DNA of 6,503 bases from Competibacteraceae bacterium UBA3908. GTDB lineage: Bacteria; Pseudomonadota; Gammaproteobacteria; Competibacterales; Competibacteraceae. Of this stretch, positions 6,150-6,503 are shown piece by piece (position 1 is the stretch's first letter; the number at the start of each line of letters is the position of its first letter). The DNA is taken from positions 1 to 6,503 of the forward strand of contig DGFE01000168.1 of NCBI GenBank assembly GCA_002391525.1, in the 5' to 3' direction. Under the pieces are notes generated by a model. That model made no database searches. It was given only the letters and a program-made list of their open reading frames with translations, and was not told where the DNA came from. Both the position numbers and the translations under genes were made by a program.

Positions 6150-6503
6150 TTAACCCAACAGAATCAGGTTGGACCGCGACATCAGCCAGGTCGCCAGTCC
6201 GTAAAACAATCCGAAACCGATGAGCGCCAGCCACGTCAAGCGCCGGACCTCGCCGGGAATCACCGCGTGCAGGCTGGCGACGCGGTGGAATCGCGCGATG
6301 AAACCGGCGCCCAGTCCGGCGGCGGTGGCGGCGAACAGCGGCAGGTAGAGCGCGTAGCCGACGTAGTCGTGGCCAGCCTTCAGCAGGCAGAACGGGCAGT
6401 GGTGGTTGGGATTTTCGTACACGTACAGCGACAGAAAGGCGATGATCGCGGCGATGGCGACGCCGAAACCGAACACGCTGCTGGCGGCGAACAGCGAAGC
6501 TGC
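6150..6503 (-). CDS. Small membrane protein with a CPFC motif, 5'-truncated
   Basis: The frame is open to the right edge of the window, so the true start is outside; the GTG at 6476 is an internal codon preceded by in-frame AASLFAASS. The visible 117 residues contain a first hydrophobic helix (about VAIAAIIAFLSLYVY), then the loop ENPNHHCPFCLLKAGHDY, a second helix (about YALYLPLFAATAAGLGAGFI), a short charged segment, a third helix (LTWLALIGFGLFYGLATWL), and the end SRSNLILLG with TAA at 6150-6152. I do not recognise a named family. A CxxC flanked by two His next to a membrane helix suggests a thiol-redox (DsbB- or VKOR-like in principle) or metal-binding role, but neither is shown. The exporter gene follows in the same direction 41 bases after the stop (to the CTG start) or overlaps it (GTG start), so they may be co-transcribed. 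Confidence 0.8.
   Translation of the reverse strand, partial: AASLFAASSVFGFGVAIAAIIAFLSLYVYENPNHHCPFCLLKAGHDYVGYALYLPLFAATAAGLGAGFIARFHRVASLHAVIPGEVRRLTWLALIGFGLFYGLATWLMSRSNLILLG

Overview
The window is a GC-rich stretch of chromosome, most likely from a gammaproteobacterium or a close proteobacterial relative. The grounds are the Bcr/CflA-type exporter, a lipoprotein signal suited to an outer membrane, an OmpA-like peptidoglycan-binding domain, and strong G/C bias at third codon positions in the two transporter genes. A lineage like the wastewater Competibacter group would fit the kinase/OmpA pairing, but that is an impression, not a demonstrated assignment. No RNA genes, insertion sequences, CRISPR arrays or phage genes were seen.

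Layout, left to right. Positions 1-1158 (+) hold a 5'-truncated major facilitator superfamily transporter. Positions 1159-1333 are a more AT-rich leader with a small perfect inverted repeat. Positions 1334-3571 (+) encode a transmembrane Hanks-type Ser/Thr protein kinase: N-terminal cytoplasmic kinase, one membrane span, then a large predicted periplasmic region of TPR-like repeats, a Pro/Lys-rich linker and a two-cysteine tail. Its stop codon overlaps the start of the next gene (ATGA). That gene, 3568-4821 (+), encodes a lipoprotein with an N-terminal domain of no certain family, a TPR-like stretch and a C-terminal OmpA-like domain. Positions 4822-4923 separate convergent genes and hold two palindromes, the first looking like a bidirectional terminator. 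Positions 4924-6108 (-) encode a Bcr/CflA-family drug-efflux transporter, preceded in the same direction by a truncated small membrane protein with a CPFC motif (6150-6503, -).

The part most worth attention is the kinase-lipoprotein pair. Tight translational coupling and matching topologies (repeats of one and the peptidoglycan-binding fold of the other both predicted in the periplasm) suggest a two-protein envelope-sensing unit. The OmpA-like domain carries Ser where the family usually has the diaminopimelate-binding Asp, so its wall binding may be altered. No phosphatase, FHA protein or type VI secretion gene lies within the window. The two transporters and the CPFC protein look like ordinary neighbours with no visible functional link to the pair.
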